DNA of 64,000 bases from Obelidium mucronatum (GCA_025765595.1 JAIVFH010000016.1:248001-312000); one strand, 5' to 3'; counted from the first letter of the stretch, positions 42,000 to 57,164 are shown. Made by a program: numbers and translations. The notes: generated by a model from the letters alone, not told the origin.

Positions 42000-44900
42000 A
42001 TGGACTTCGAAGTCTACCAGGACGACTCGCAAGAGAGCCGATATCTCACTGTTATCATTGCTCTTCTTGAGGAAATACCCGATGACAAGGAGCACCACCA
42101 GTTTGCAATGCTCCTTCAAAACGCGAAAGAACTGCTTGCAACAATGGCCCTCAACAAGATCAACAACACATTTGAGACTATAAGGAAGAATAGGCCAAAC
42201 ATTGTTCCTGACTGGCAGCAGCTACTCGTGGACGTCAGAAGTTTCATGCTGTATTCCAACATGAAAGGAGCGGCCAACCAAATGCTGCTGATGCTGAACC
42301 AAGCCGGGATGGATGCGAGCGATCCATTTGTGACCGCTTTATTGACAGCCAAGCCTAAAAAAGAGTTGAAGTCTCTTGAACCGAAACCACCTCCAACTCC
42401 AGAGGATCTGCCAATGGCGATTGTGGCTGCGCCAGAACCCTCAGCACCAACTCCTGCTCAAGAAATTTCTGCCATGGACGAAAAAGTTGATGCAGCTGAG
42501 ACTGTGGCAACTAAGTCAAAAAAGAGGAAATCTAGCAAACAAGAATCCATAGCATCCGCTAAGTCCACAGCTTTGGATCATGGAAAAAAGTCATCTATAA
42601 TCCCAGAAGAACCATCAAGTGATACGAAGGTTAAGAATCGTCGAAAATCTATTGATAGCAAAGATGTAAAACTACCCGCAAATACTACAATGTCCGCAGC
42701 TTCAAATGCCCGTGCGCCATTGATAGAAAATACCCCACCTTTAACTTCGACTAGAGTTTCTGTAGCACAAATTGGATCGCAACGTCGAGCATCCAGTTCG
42801 AATCAACCAGAGCAAAAATACAGCAGTGCAATTCCACCTCAAAATTCGGAAAAGCTCAACTCTGAGCCACTACCCAGTCAACTTATTCGTCGCCGGTCCA
42901 CTCAACTATCACATACATCATCTGTTGCTACATCCAGACCAGCGACTTTCACTGAAATTGAAACACACACATCCGAAATAGATACTTCAAAAGATAAAGA
43001 CAATATACTCGCTATGTGAGTTTCGTGGTTGAATTATTGGTGGTTGAATTATTGTCGAGTCTGATAACATTCATCAGGCGAGAAAACCCTACCCAAACCC
43101 AATCATCATCAAACGACGAATCCATGTATTTGAGGACAAAATCAGAGCAAGCATCAAAAGCATTTCATCAGCCATCGCTAAGCTTTTCTGCTTCTTCAGA
43201 TGTCCATCCAGCACTACTTGATAGAGGGCCATATACAACAACACACGGTGTAACCCCATCTCAAAACAAAAACAGTCATGATAACCAAAATTATCGTAGC
43301 TTAATCCCTGAGGAACCTGAAGCCGATTTTGAATCCACCCACGCCAAACATAATCAGAACTCAGCAATAGCAGCTACAGCAACAGCTACCCGAGCAAGAA
43401 ATGAAAGTTCTACTACTACACATTGGAACTCAAGACCGGATAATCAAAGCGAGCGCTTGCAAAATATATCATTCAGCGTGTCAAAACAAACTCATGACCA
43501 AGAACCGAAAACAAGGAAGTCAACAGATTATTCGAATGAAACGGCTGAAGACAAGAGAAAATTTCAAACAGATCATATTTCTACAAACCACGAACTCTCT
43601 CAGTTATTTCGAAAATCTTTGGCTTCCGACGACAACCCCAACGAACGCACTCACAACGCAAAGGAACCACCGCGACTCCTCAACTCATTTAAGCATTCCC
43701 ATGAAGCTACTCAGTCAATCAATCCCCACCAAGCCAATGTTATAGAATTTGTCCCCATAGGAATATTGAACTATTCCAATCCGCAAAAGCCCGTTTCACA
43801 CGTTGCTCAAAACCCAACAAATTTCACGAATACAGCGTCGAGATTTCGTGAAGAACAGGGTCCTAAAGGAAATCAACCACAATTGCCGCAAGATGCACCT
43901 CCGCCATTAATTAAGCGATTCTCAATTTTTCAAGCACCCGAAGAATTGTCTGCGGTATCAAAAGTGACAGCAAATAGAAAATCGCTGAGCAAAAGCCAAC
44001 AATTGTTGTTACATCGGAAAAATCAAGCAAAGCAGAAAACAGCTACACAAAAACAACAACATCAGCAGCACCAACAATCTTCCACTGAAACGTTAGTTCA
44101 GAATTCTCTACAATCGAAAAATCTTCCCTTCAAACTTGTTGGACAATCGGTATCAAATCCACAGCCTATTTCCAACAGCCTCACCAATTTGAGTAACACG
44201 TGTATCGACACCAGTCTTGTAAATCTTCGGCGCAGCTCATTTCCTAGAAGAGATATAAATCCCAGCTTAAGGCGAAATTTCATTGGGGATCGGAATGTTC
44301 ACGAAGATGAAGGTCTATCATCGATTGACACTATTGGAGGTGATCACGATGAACCCAAGCTGATTCATTTTAGACCAGATGAATATTATCAGCGATATCG
44401 ATATACAAAGAGCTTAGAAATGTTGCCATCTGACTCACTTGAAACTTCAGCGCCATTCTCCACACCACTCTATGATGTGTCACATCGGCATTCAATAACT
44501 TCAGCCGCGAGCCGTGTTAAACTTTTGCATCAAAATTCAGCACTTTTGGCAAAGGATAAAGATGGAAGCGATGGGCGGGAAAAAGCCTGCGATGTCCATA
44601 ACGTTACCAAACAGGTATCACTTCAAGAAGAAGATCAAAAAAGACGAATTAAAAGTCGGGAAGAAATATCATATGCTCGTGAGAATGTTCAGGTGTGTAA
44701 CGTATTTTTTTTTTGTTGATTTCTTGTTGTTTACTCGAAATCCCAGCCACTGAAAGATCTAAAGCCCCTCTCGCTTTCAGTTTCGGTTCTGACCCACAAC
44801 AACTCCTCAAATTTATTACAATTGAACCACGGCACTTCGTCTACACAGTACCCAGCATTTCCCAAACGAGGCATCCATCCATTTCAAAACATCAACTGCA

Positions 44901-46222
44901 GAGGTCAACAACTATTGCTGGATGGAAAAACCGTGAATATTCCGTATTCAAAGTATCCTGGAATAGCTGGAATAGCTGCAACTGGGACCCACCAGAAATC
45001 CAAAGATTTAAAAACAGTTTTCCCGAAATTGCAACAAACCTTGGCTCTTAATAGCAACATTGGATCTTTCACGGTGATTGCTAAAGTCATGGACGATCGA
45101 GTTGAAGGAGGATTCAAATTTCAAGGCGACGAATGTTTGCTTGATAATGATGGTGCTAATCACAGAGAATTTGAAGGGGATAATTCGAACAGACTGCCTC
45201 AATCTCAACAACGCCAAACTCCAGATTATGAATCAAATACTGATTCCAACGGAAAACGAGCTGCCAAAAGAAGTCTGTTGCCCCAGATATCCCTTATATT
45301 GGCACAACCGTCAGGCAAGGGCGTAGTAGTCAACTCTCAAGTGACCCAAACAAAGAAGGTGGAAAAGGACAGGAAATTTCTTAAGGAGTCGTCTTCATTG
45401 AAGCAGCTGCAGTTACAAGGAAGCGTGTCTCAATTGACTCCAAAAATCGCACAGATGATTGCAAAATCAAAGAACCAAGGCTACCAAGCAATTCATGATT
45501 CCCAAAATCAGTATTTGCAAGACTTTGCAAGAAATTTGGGACACTTGTACTATCAACAGCCCTTTGTACTTGATCGAAACAATGAACAGACAAGTGACCT
45601 CAGTATCGACACAAGACACCACCCAATTCAAACAGATGCACCACCCTTTAAAGAATCCCATGAAACGGATTCCAAGTTACCTATATTACCCACATCTGAT
45701 CAAACTTTCCAGAAATACGATCCGCAAGCTCTCCTTCATAAACGAGATTTGTACATTGCAATATTGAAGCAACAAGACATGGCACAAGTTTCAAACGATT
45801 CCAAAAAGTCTGATTCCACGAAACACAATTCCAATCAATCCAAAAAACAGGGGTTTAATCCCCAAGAGTCTGATAAACGATTAAAGGGGTCAACAAACAA
45901 CCCAAATCCATCATCATCCATCTCAAAAAACCAATTGCAAATCCACAAACTGGATATTATAAATCCATTTAAACCGAAATCCAAGAAAAAGAAACACCAT
46001 CAACGCGTAGTAGTTGATACAAATGTTGATGCTGAAAACTCATGCGCTTCTGGAGTGGTGGCATACACTCAAGAAGAGGATTCTCCCTTTTCATCGTGTG
46101 TGAACTTACAATCTTTTCGTCGGGTTGCAAAGGAGCCGGAGTCTGTGTATGCTCCAACGGATGAAGACAAACAGATCATATTTTGGGAAAACGCAATGAC
46201 TTTGAGTCCATTCCCTCGATGA
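42000..46222 (+). CDS. Large Ser/Gln/Asn-rich protein of unknown function (1368 aa)
   Basis: Three exons (42000-43015, 43078-44692, 44747-46222) join in frame to 1368 residues, so this is one gene rather than three ORFs. The first about 120 residues look folded and helical: YLTVIIALLEEIPDDKEHHQ, LLQNAKELLATMALNKI, DWQQLLVDVRSFMLYSNMKG, with hydrophobic heptads. The rest is mostly disordered Ser/Gln/Asn/Lys-rich sequence. It has short motifs such as HFRPDEYYQRYRYTKSLEML and a more ordered patch around RGQQLLLDGKTVNIPYSKYP and FTVIAKVMDDRVEGGFKFQG. It ends IFWENAMTLSPFPR. I recognise no family. A scaffold or regulatory role is possible but not shown. Confidence 0.8.
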
Positions 46223-46378
46223 TTGTGTGTGAATAAAAAAAGTCGATATAAAAGCTTGAGAACCTTTTGTTATTTACACGAAAGCTTATACTATTTTTAT
46301 TATTTTCACATGATTGTGTCAAAATGCGTTTTTTTTTAATAGCAGTTTCAACACTGCAAAGCGTCTAAAGAGAATCCT

Positions 46379-48005
46379 TCAAGCCCCCAGCATCTGCCAG
46401 AGCAATACAAAGTTGAAGAATGTAATAACAACAGCAATGAAAAACGAAACCAGCCTCAAGGACTTTGAGTTTGCGTAATCCACCACATGTTCAACCTGAT
46501 CCCCTCCATCTTCAAGCGAAGTCTTTGTAAACCGCACCTTCATGGCCTCACCATCCGATCCACCACCCGTAATCCACACCAACGGCCAAATAGCAAACGG
46601 AAGCTGAAGCGACAAGACAACCTGACTCAACACAATCAGCTGATTCATCCCCGACTCCCCCGAAACAAGCGCCGCCGTCATGGCCGGAACAATCGCCAAC
46701 AACCGCGTCATCAACCGCTGCAACTCCGGCCGAAACTGCACACTAGAACCCAAAAACCCTTCCGTCACCACCTGCCCCGCCAGGGTTCCCGTAATCGTGG
46801 ACGATTGACCTGAACAAAAAAGCGCCAATGCAAACGCAAACCCCGCCAACGGCCCAAGATTCTGTTTCAAGAGCTCGTACGCGTCCTTGAGCTCGGCCAC
46901 CTCCCCAAGCCCTGCTTCATGGAACGCAGCGCTCGCGACAATCAGAATCGCACTGTTGATCAACAAGGCAACCGTCAACGCAACGATCGAGTCGATGTTC
47001 GTGTACCGCAGTGATTCCGGGATCAACGACATGCGGGAAATGGGTTGCACGTTTTCAATGGAAAAGTCCTGCCCGGGTTCCTTGATTTCACCCAACTGTT
47101 CGGCTCCGACGTTGGACCGGTACCGAACAATCGATGAATGCAGGTACAGATTATGTGGCATGATAATGGCACCCATTATCGCCATTGCAATATACAATTG
47201 TCCGTCTTCCCGTACAATCCCAGATGATGGGACAAACCCCCATGCCACTTCCAACCAGCGTGGCTTTGTCACGGTGACTAGGTACAAGAAACAGCAGCCT
47301 ACTATACCCACGAGTCCTACCACTGCGGCTTCATATTTGAGCAAGTGTTTCTTGCCGTAAAACATTAAAATCACGAGAACGTCCAAGGACGTCAAGGCTA
47401 CACCGAAAGCAAGGGGAATGGAGAAGAGCAAATTCAAGGCGATTGCGGTTCCAATGACTTCTGCCAAATCGGTCGAAATGATGGCCAGTTGCGTCAGAAC
47501 GTAGAGGAATAGGTTAAAGCGTGGGGAAAAGTGCTTTCGACAGGACATGGCAAGGTCGTTTCCGGTAACGACACCGAGTTTGATGCATAGATATTGGAGT
47601 ACCGTTGCCATTGAGTTGGCGATAAGAAGAATGTAGAGTAACGTGTAGCCGAATTTAGAACCAGCTATTCAAGATTACTTTAGTGATCCAACAGAAAAAA
47701 AAAACCTTGTATAATTCAGTTACCTGCTAAATCACTGGCCCAGTTTCCAGGATCCAAGTAACCAACTCCAATCTATAAAAGCGAAATGGGGTTAACGAGG
47801 TGCCACCTTTGAAAAAACAACAACAACTTCAACGTCAACAAGAAACACAAACCATGAAACCTGGTCCAAGGAACTTGAGAAGATTCCAGAAGCTAAAAGG
47901 TGCTGGAGCCTGAGGAACTTCTGCGTTTGTAGACACTGATGCAGTTGCCCTGCGATGCTGTTCCAGCAGGGGTGTGTGAACTGTTGCGAGGGACTGGTTT
48001 GACAT
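46379..48005 (-). CDS. NRAMP-family divalent metal transporter
   Basis: This is a proton-coupled Mn2+/Fe2+ type transporter of the NRAMP/SLC11 family. Starting MSNQSLATVHTPLLEQHRR, a cytosolic N-terminus leads to TM1 with the metal-binding DPGN motif (GVGYLDPGNWASDLA), carried by a small separate exon at about 47728-47776. TM6 holds the other signature, GAIIMPHNLYLHSSIV, with the conserved Met and His. About eleven TM segments are visible (for example FNLFLYVLTQLAIISTDLAE, SLDVLVILMFYG, GFAFALALFCSGQSSTITGT, PAMTAALVSGESGMNQLIVL). The family loop GQSST and GxxGMNxL are intact, so it should be active. Cells would use it for metal uptake at the plasma membrane or release from a vacuole; which of the two is unclear. 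Confidence 0.94.
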
Positions 48006-48466
48006 TATTATGGAAACGAATGAGCTAACAGGACTTGGTGTGAATGCAATGGATTGTTTGGAAAGGTTTCCAGTAGGGGATATCCAGCTGGTTTTTAAGA
48101 TTATTGGAATGATAACGGTTTCAGATTTTTTTTTTTGGACGGACAATGACAGATTCATCTGATTGGTTGTGATAACCCGAGCACCCGACACAAAAATCAT
48201 TCCAATTTTCCTGGAATTTTCCGATTCAACAACCACGTTCCGTGCCCAAAATCCAGCCGCAGGAATAAAAACAAACACAAGAGGAATTATAATATAATAT
48301 AGCCAAAAAATCTTCTTATTATTTGGGTAAAGCCCCCCCATCTTCCAAGAGTTTTCCCAACCTTCATCATCACTCCAAAAACAAATCATGAGAACATTAC
48401 GACACACACACACAGACACACACGCTTCAAACACACACTCATAATCTATAATAGACTTTCTCCCCA
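48006..48466. other. Intergenic region with a CA microsatellite (about 48400-48438)
   Basis: About 460 bp between NRAMP (start 48005) and DNAJC7-like (stop 48467), both on the minus strand. A CA-rich stretch lies around 48400-48438. The ORF reading through this region has no coding features; it is the NRAMP upstream region. Confidence 0.55.
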
Positions 48467-50501
48467 TTACTCAAAAGAAAAGCCTCCAAAGCCTCCATGA
48501 CCATGTCCACCGTGACCATGCGAGTGAGAGTGCCCACGTTGACCATACCCTCTCTGCTGCTGGAACCCACCACCTGGGAACCCACCACCTTGAGCACCAC
48601 CAAACATGCGCATAATATCTTCCATATCCACACCGCCATGACCACCAAACCCGCCAAACGGATTTCCACCAGCACCAGCACTAGCACTGGAACCGTCAAT
48701 GTCCATTCCACTGTCAAACATGTGCTTCTTTTGGGGATCCGACAAGACAGAGTAAGCTTCAGAAATCTCCTTGAATTTCGCGTCTGACGTGGCCCGTTCT
48801 TCTTCTGGTAAAGAGGCCTGTTTGTCGGGGTGGTAAATGAGGGCCATTTTGCGGTACGCCTTTTTGATTGCGTTTTCATCCGCACCACGGTCGACGCCCA
48901 AAATCTTGTAGTAGTCTTTCCGTTTGGCAGCCCGTTCAGCCTTTTTAACATTTTGAAGAGCGGCCGCGATTTCTCTGTCATCTGGCTTGATTTCCGAACA
49001 GACTTGGTAGTCCCGCACGGCTTCCGTGTACTCTTCTTGTTTGAGGTACGAATCGGCGCGACGCAGGTGCAGTTTGACAAAGAGGGCGCTTTGGAGACTG
49101 TTTGCTAGGTCGCCGTTGGAGGGTTCGCTGGCGGATTCTGGGGAGTTGAGGTTTTTGGGGAAGCAGAGGGTTGTGAGGAGGGAGATTGCGGTGGTGCAGT
49201 CGGAGATGCATTCGGCATGACGGCCAGTCTATATATGTGTTTTGTTAGTTTGCTTGTATGTCTTCTCGTGTGCAGAAAGATGAACTTTGGCGATAAAACC
49301 AAAGAAAGAAAAAGGAAATACACCGCCTTCGGCGGGATTAAGACAATCGGGAGTAGTAAGTATCACATACCTTTGATCGAACCATGGCACGATTACTCAA
49401 AACCTTGCAACGAACAACACCGCCCAAATCGTCCACCTCGTCCAACCACTTTGAATAAGTAAGTTCGGCCAGGTCCCAATTCTGTTGACCGTACGCGTCG
49501 TTTCCTTCCTTCTTTACAGCTTCAAGCGCCTTAATCTTCTTCAGGAGGGTGCGGGCGCGTTTGTTGTCTGGATCAAAGGTCAGGGCCTGGGTGCAGAACT
49601 GCAAGACATTCGGGATGGGGTGCGAGTCGTTCAGGTACAAAATATGAGCGCGCAGGGCCAGGGCCTCGCTGTTTGTCGAGTCGTACGACAGCACCTGGTT
49701 GGACACGACCTTTGAGGCCTCGGCGAGTTCGAGAAGGCCAATGAGACACTCGGCGCGCAGCAGCTTCCACTTGGCGCACACGTTGCCCAGGTCTGCGGCG
49801 AGCAGCCGCGACGACGACGCCGGCGACGCGGCGCTGCGCACGTTCGAAGGGTCGGCGAGCGCCAGCGCAGCCTCGACGGCCGCCAGCGCGTCCGCAAAGG
49901 CGCCGCGCTCGACGGCGGCGGCGGCCGCGCGCAGCCGCTCCTGCAGCGCGTCGATGCCCGCCAGCTCGCGCCGCAGCGCGCCCGCGTCCGCCGCCGGCGC
50001 CGCCTCGAGCCCCGCCTTCAGCAGCGCCGTCGCTGCGCCGCAGTCGCCGCCAAACACGAGCGCCTTGGCGCCGCGCACGTACAGCTTCGTCTGCGTGCCG
50101 TCCACGGCGAGCGCTGCCCGGCAGTCGCGCACCGCCAGTCCGTGCGATCGCGCCATCGTGTGCGCCGCTGACCGGTTGCTGAGCAGCGTCACGGCGAGCG
50201 CGGACGAGGCGGGCACGAGGTCTGCAAGTTGCGCATGTTTGTTTGTTTGTTAGTCTGTCGGTCTCTTTCTCTTACTCTCTCTCTCTCTCTCTTCTCTCTC
50301 GTCTCGCTCTCTCAAATCCCAAACACACTCACCGTATGCCTGAGTGTACAGCGCCGCCGCCTCCTTGTAGTTGCCCTGCTTGTACTGCGCATTCGCCAGC
50401 ACCTTCAGCTCCTCCGCCGCTACAAGAGGGTCCTTCGGCTCTTCGACAGCTACGTCATCCGTAGTGTCCATGTAGTCGTCGTCGTTGTCGCTGTCTGACA
50501 T
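48467..50501 (-). CDS. DNAJC7: DNAJC7-like TPR + J-domain co-chaperone
   Basis: The protein combines N-terminal TPR repeats with a C-terminal J-domain, the layout of DNAJC7/TPR2, which works between Hsp70 and Hsp90. The acidic N-terminus [16 protein letters not shown] leads into TPR units ([75 protein letters not shown]). The J-domain is [20 protein letters not shown] then [13 protein letters not shown] with the HPD motif. A Gly/His/Phe-rich tail follows. Three or four exons; introns at about 50222-50330 and 49210-49390. The first two thirds of the coding sequence (49.6-50.2 kb) is extremely GC-rich, with Ala-rich protein, while the J-domain part is ordinary. It faces the tomosyn-like gene across 115 bp. 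Confidence 0.93.
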
Positions 50502-50616
50502 TCGCTCTTGGTCTTCTTTCCTCAACATGAAACAAACGAAAAAGAAATCTGAAAATCAAAAAGCAGATTTGATCTGGATTTGATCAAGAATTATCGAGAC
50601 AGAGAGAGAATTCAAC
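50502..50616. promoter_or_regulatory. 115-bp divergent promoter (DNAJC7-like / tomosyn-like)
   Basis: The two start codons (50501 minus, 50617 plus) are separated by 115 bp. The gap is AT-rich while both flanking first exons are GC-rich. Confidence 0.5.
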
Positions 50617-53600
50617 ATGGCGCCGCATCACTGTGCATTGTCGTTTGATCCCGTCCAAGACACTGCCGCTGTTGTTCTCTCGCCGGGCCGCGTCCTTCTC
50701 GCCAATCCGTCGTCGAGCCGCATCGTCACCGTGCCGCACTCACAGCCAGCGTCTCAGTCTAAGTCTCAGCCGCAGCCCACCTCGCTCGTCGCGTTTGTCC
50801 CGGGAAGCGCGCTGCTTGTCCTCGGCGACGGCGACGCACGCGAGCTGCGCGTGTTGAACCGCCGCACGGGCGCGTGGACGCTTTGCGGCCTCCCCGCCGC
50901 CGCCGCCGCCGCGAGCGTCGCGCCAGCCGCCGCCTCGACGCGTTTCGTGTTTGTCGGCGCGGCCGACGGCGCCGTGCTGCTCGTCGACGCCGCCGCCGCC
51001 GCCGTTGCCGCCGCCGCGGGTGTCGTCTTTGCGCCGCCGCCGCCGCCGAAGGAAGCCGCGCCGCCGCCCGCGCTCGCCGCGTCGCCGCGCGTGCTCGCCG
51101 TCGCGCACGCGGCAGGCATCGCGCTGTGGCTTGTGCGCGACCGCACGCTGGCCGCGCGAATCGCCACAGACGCATGCGCCAGAAAACTCGCGTGGATCGT
51201 GCGTGTCCCCTTTTCTTTTCTTTTTGTACTCTTTGACGAATACCACTGATCTGATCTGATCTGATTGCGCGATCGCGTCAGCCAGGCCCCATCCACTCTC
51301 CTGGTCGCCACATCAGCTGCAATCTCCGTGTGGTCCACTGCCGCGGCTCCTGGAATAAAACGCGCTGCTCAGACTCTGCTCAAAAACCTGAAGCAAACTT
51401 TCGCAAAGGATTCTTCCCATACCGTTTCAGAAAGCACGGTGCTTGAAACCCCAAGCTACACTGTTCCCTTTCCTGATCCGTCTCTGGCAAACGGAAAATC
51501 TATACAAATTCGTGACTTGTGTATTCTTGACAAGGATGACGCTGGGAAATTCACTGCACTGTGTATTGTTTGGACACTTGATGACCCTACAACCAGTACT
51601 CCCCATTCATTGCATGCGTCAGTCATAACATTCTCGCCACCATCTTCCTCGAAAAGCTCAGCAGCCATAATTATCTGTGCATCAACAGTCGACCTTTCTT
51701 TACCATACTTGAATCAACTAAAGAATGCCTCCATCTCACAATTTTCGCCTACTCTCATTCTAGTATCCTCTTCTACACCGTCGTCCAAACTATTTCCCAT
51801 CCTCCTCGTCCAAAAAAGGGACTCAGACTCGGCTCCTCCTCTGTATTCATTGAGTTTGCCAACCGATCCGAAATCTCAAATTCCTGCTTCTCTCTTTATC
51901 CATACACTCCCTCGTGTTGTTTACACTCACATTGGCACTACAACGCCGAATTGTTTCAATGCATTGAATAATACCAATCGGGTCCATCATTGTGCGACTG
52001 TACATGCAGGAGACGGCTGTGTACGCATCTGGGACCTGCTTGGCTCGAAATCCAACTGCGAGATGGAATTGGTTGATACAATCAATGTCAAGGATATTGT
52101 TCCTTTTGCTGATTCCTATGTTCATGACAATGACGATGAGGAAGAGGATGATTCGAATTTAAATCAAAGTGGTGGTGGTAGTGGTGGTGGTGTGTCCTTG
52201 TTGAAATCAGATGGTTTGATGGTTGTTTCGAGTGGTGCGATTCTCGGGGTTTATACCACCACCACAGAGTCTGCTTCAAACAATCATGATGATGACGACG
52301 ACCACGGCAATGCGGATAGCGAAGAGAACAAAGACAACGACGGTGATGACGACAGTGAAGGAAGTTTTGAAGTTGATAATAATCTGATGGATGAATTGGA
52401 TCGTGTTGTGGATCAAGTGATTGGCAAAACTGCTGCATTCGACTCGACTGCCACCAATTCAAACGCGAATGAACAAAAAGAGCAGCAGCGCAATGCGCCC
52501 AAGATTGTGAAGCAAATCACTTCTTTGCAGTTGCAGGATTTGGAAGCCGACACCCCCCCACTTGTCAGTACTCCTCCCACCACCAGCAAAAGACGTCAAC
52601 ATCAAAGTCAACAAAATATCCCCACCGTCGAAGACCGTTTTGTCAAAAACAACACTGCATTGGTATCCTTCCTTGAACCCAACACAACACAACTGTCATC
52701 TACTTCTGGATGGAGACCAATGATTCAAGTCATGGCCAGCGGCATTATTGAAATCCATGCCATTTCTCCAGATCCTTTTTTTCTTGCATTCAGTACTGCG
52801 TACGGAGATTTGACTGTGATTGACTTGATGACGGGGAAATCCGTCTTTTCAGAAAATATCGGGAATCAGCATGATTCAATGACAAGGGTTTGCTTTTTGC
52901 AGTTTGAAACTACATTTTTGAATAGAGGTGAGAGAGAGAGAGGGGGGGAAAAAGAGAGAGAGGTCCCCTTTCTTCCTACTTCCTTTTTTTTTTTTTTTAA
53001 TTTTTTTTAATTTTTTAATTTTTTTATTTTATATACTAATGTAACCAAAATATTACTCTCAGATTCCACTGCAGACCTCGCCCTCTTTGTCGCCACACCA
53101 AATGGCGGCTTTTATGCATACAAAATCAAACCAGACTCCCCAAAAAAACAAATCATCCAATCTCCAACCCAAAAGAACAACAACAACAGCAACAACAAAT
53201 CCAGTAGCAGTAACACCAGCATCAGCAATAGTAACCCGAACCACCATCGTCATCATCATCACCACCACCACAGTCTTTCAATACTAAACCAAGACGGCCA
53301 AACCGCGGGACGGCGAAGCCCTACAATCAACACAACCGCCACCGCCACAGCCATCCCAGTAGATTCAGAGCATTACTGGGTGTTTGGGAGCAGCAGCGGC
53401 AGCACCAGCGCGTGGAACGGGAACACTGATAACACTGGTGGGACCATCAGAGTGTATTTAGCACAGCCCGGCAAGTCAACGCGACTATTGGTACAAAAAG
53501 ACAGCATGGGGAAGAAGATCAAGAACGGCAGTGGCGGAAGTGGTGGTAGTGGTAGTAGCGGTGCTGGAAGTGTTGAGCAAGTTGTGATGGGATGGGTTGG

Positions 53601-54597
53601 GAAACTGTTTTCGAAAGCAAGTAGTGAGAGTATTGTGAACGATAGTAGCGGTGGTGGTGGTGGTGGTGGTGGTGGTGGGGGTGGGGGTAGCGATGGTACT
53701 GCTGCTGCAGCTGCTGGGTCTTCTTCATTTCCAGGGGTAGGTTCTCCTTCATATTCTTCACCGACTAGTGAGAGTCAATGTGACGGTGCTGTTTTAGTGG
53801 GGTCGGGAGTTGTACGTGGGAAGAGAGGGGAGCCGTTGGTTGTTTGTTTTCATGATTGTTGTGTAAAGAGTTGTTGTACCGGTCGTGGTATTGGCGGTGG
53901 TGGAGGTACGGTGGTGCTAACTGTTCCAGAATTGGAAGTTGTGGAAGGGCTTGGGTTATTAACTGACTCTTGGTATCGACGAGGCGACGCTGTGACGGTT
54001 TTTGAGGATGGGTATGTTGGTTGTTGGAGGCGGAGGAATGGGGACAATGGGATCACTGTTGAGAAGGAGTGGGATCGAGATGGGAAGGTTGTTGGTGGTG
54101 GTGCTGGTGCGTTGAGTGGAAATTCGAGGTTATTTTATGATTTGGGAAGGCAGAATAGGTATTGGAAGAAGATGGCTGCTGCTGGTGGTGATGGTGAGGA
54201 GTATGGGGATGTTGATCGGGAATTGGATGCGTTCAGTGAGTGTTTTTGTTTTGTGTTTGTGTGGGTTTTTTTTTGTTATGGTTTAACTTTGTGATGCACC
54301 ACGACAGTGCGAGGACACGAAGTTTCAGACATGGACGAACGCGAGCGGCAGAGTCTGTTATCAGGGGCTTCTTATCCGTCTCAACCAACCAGTACAATGT
54401 CATCAACAACAACGACAACAACAACAACAACTTCAAACGCGTTTCAAGAAACGAGAAACAAGTTGAATGAAAGAGGCGAAATGTTATCCAACATGGAACG
54501 TAAATTTGCTGATCTTGATCGTGGAGCAAGCGACTTCTTGAATACAATCAAGGAATATAATGCCCGTCAGGAAGCCAAAAAATGGTACGAATTGTAA
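50617..54597 (+). CDS. Tomosyn/Sro7-like WD40 protein with C-terminal R-SNARE motif
   Basis: The N-terminal two thirds is a beta-propeller-type region (MAPHHCALSFDPVQDTAAVV, STLLVATSAAISVW, VHAGDGCVRIWDLLG, FFLAFSTAYGDLTVIDLMTG, LFVATPNGGFYAYKI) with low-complexity inserts. The last 55 residues are an R-SNARE motif: TRNKLNERGEMLSNMERKFA followed by DLDRGASDFLNTIKEY and ending KKWYEL. The Arg in LNERGE sits at the zero-layer position. WD40 plus R-SNARE is the tomosyn/STXBP5 layout, which regulates SNARE assembly in exocytosis. Inserts include a poly-Gly tract (about 53648-53690), acidic repeats and a poly-Thr run just before the SNARE. At least four exons; introns at about 51199-51280, 52926-53061 and 54235-54310. 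The first exon is GC-rich and Ala-rich. WD repeat count could not be settled. Confidence 0.8.
53648..53691 (+). repeat. GGT repeat encoding poly-Gly in the tomosyn-like gene
   Basis: About 14 glycine codons, mostly GGT with some GGG, form an in-frame insert in the propeller region. The same exon has further Gly/Ser stretches. Confidence 0.8.
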
Positions 54598-54746
54598 TAC
54601 ATTATTTGTCTTGGATAAATACATAAACGAAAACTATTTGCATTTTATTTGATTTTTTTTTATCCCACCCCGTCCCGTTAAATTGGAAGTCATCATTCCA
54701 TTACAATAAAACAAGAAAAGAAAAAGAAAAAAAAGAATGAACTCTT

Positions 54747-57164
<2,418 letters not shown>

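Noticed and set aside
48400..48440. CA-rich tract as a possible regulatory element or Z-DNA site
   Set aside because: Short, imperfect microsatellite in the NRAMP upstream region with nothing else to support a function.
50740..51338. Several overlapping long ORFs on both strands rich in Arg and Ala
   Set aside because: They are shadows of the GC-rich first exon of the tomosyn-like gene; GC-rich DNA has few stop codons in any frame. The same applies at 31222-31917 and 5237-5923.
52920..53060. AG-rich and T-rich block as a possible mobile-element remnant
   Set aside because: It is fully explained as an intron of the tomosyn-like gene, with the frame restored on both sides.
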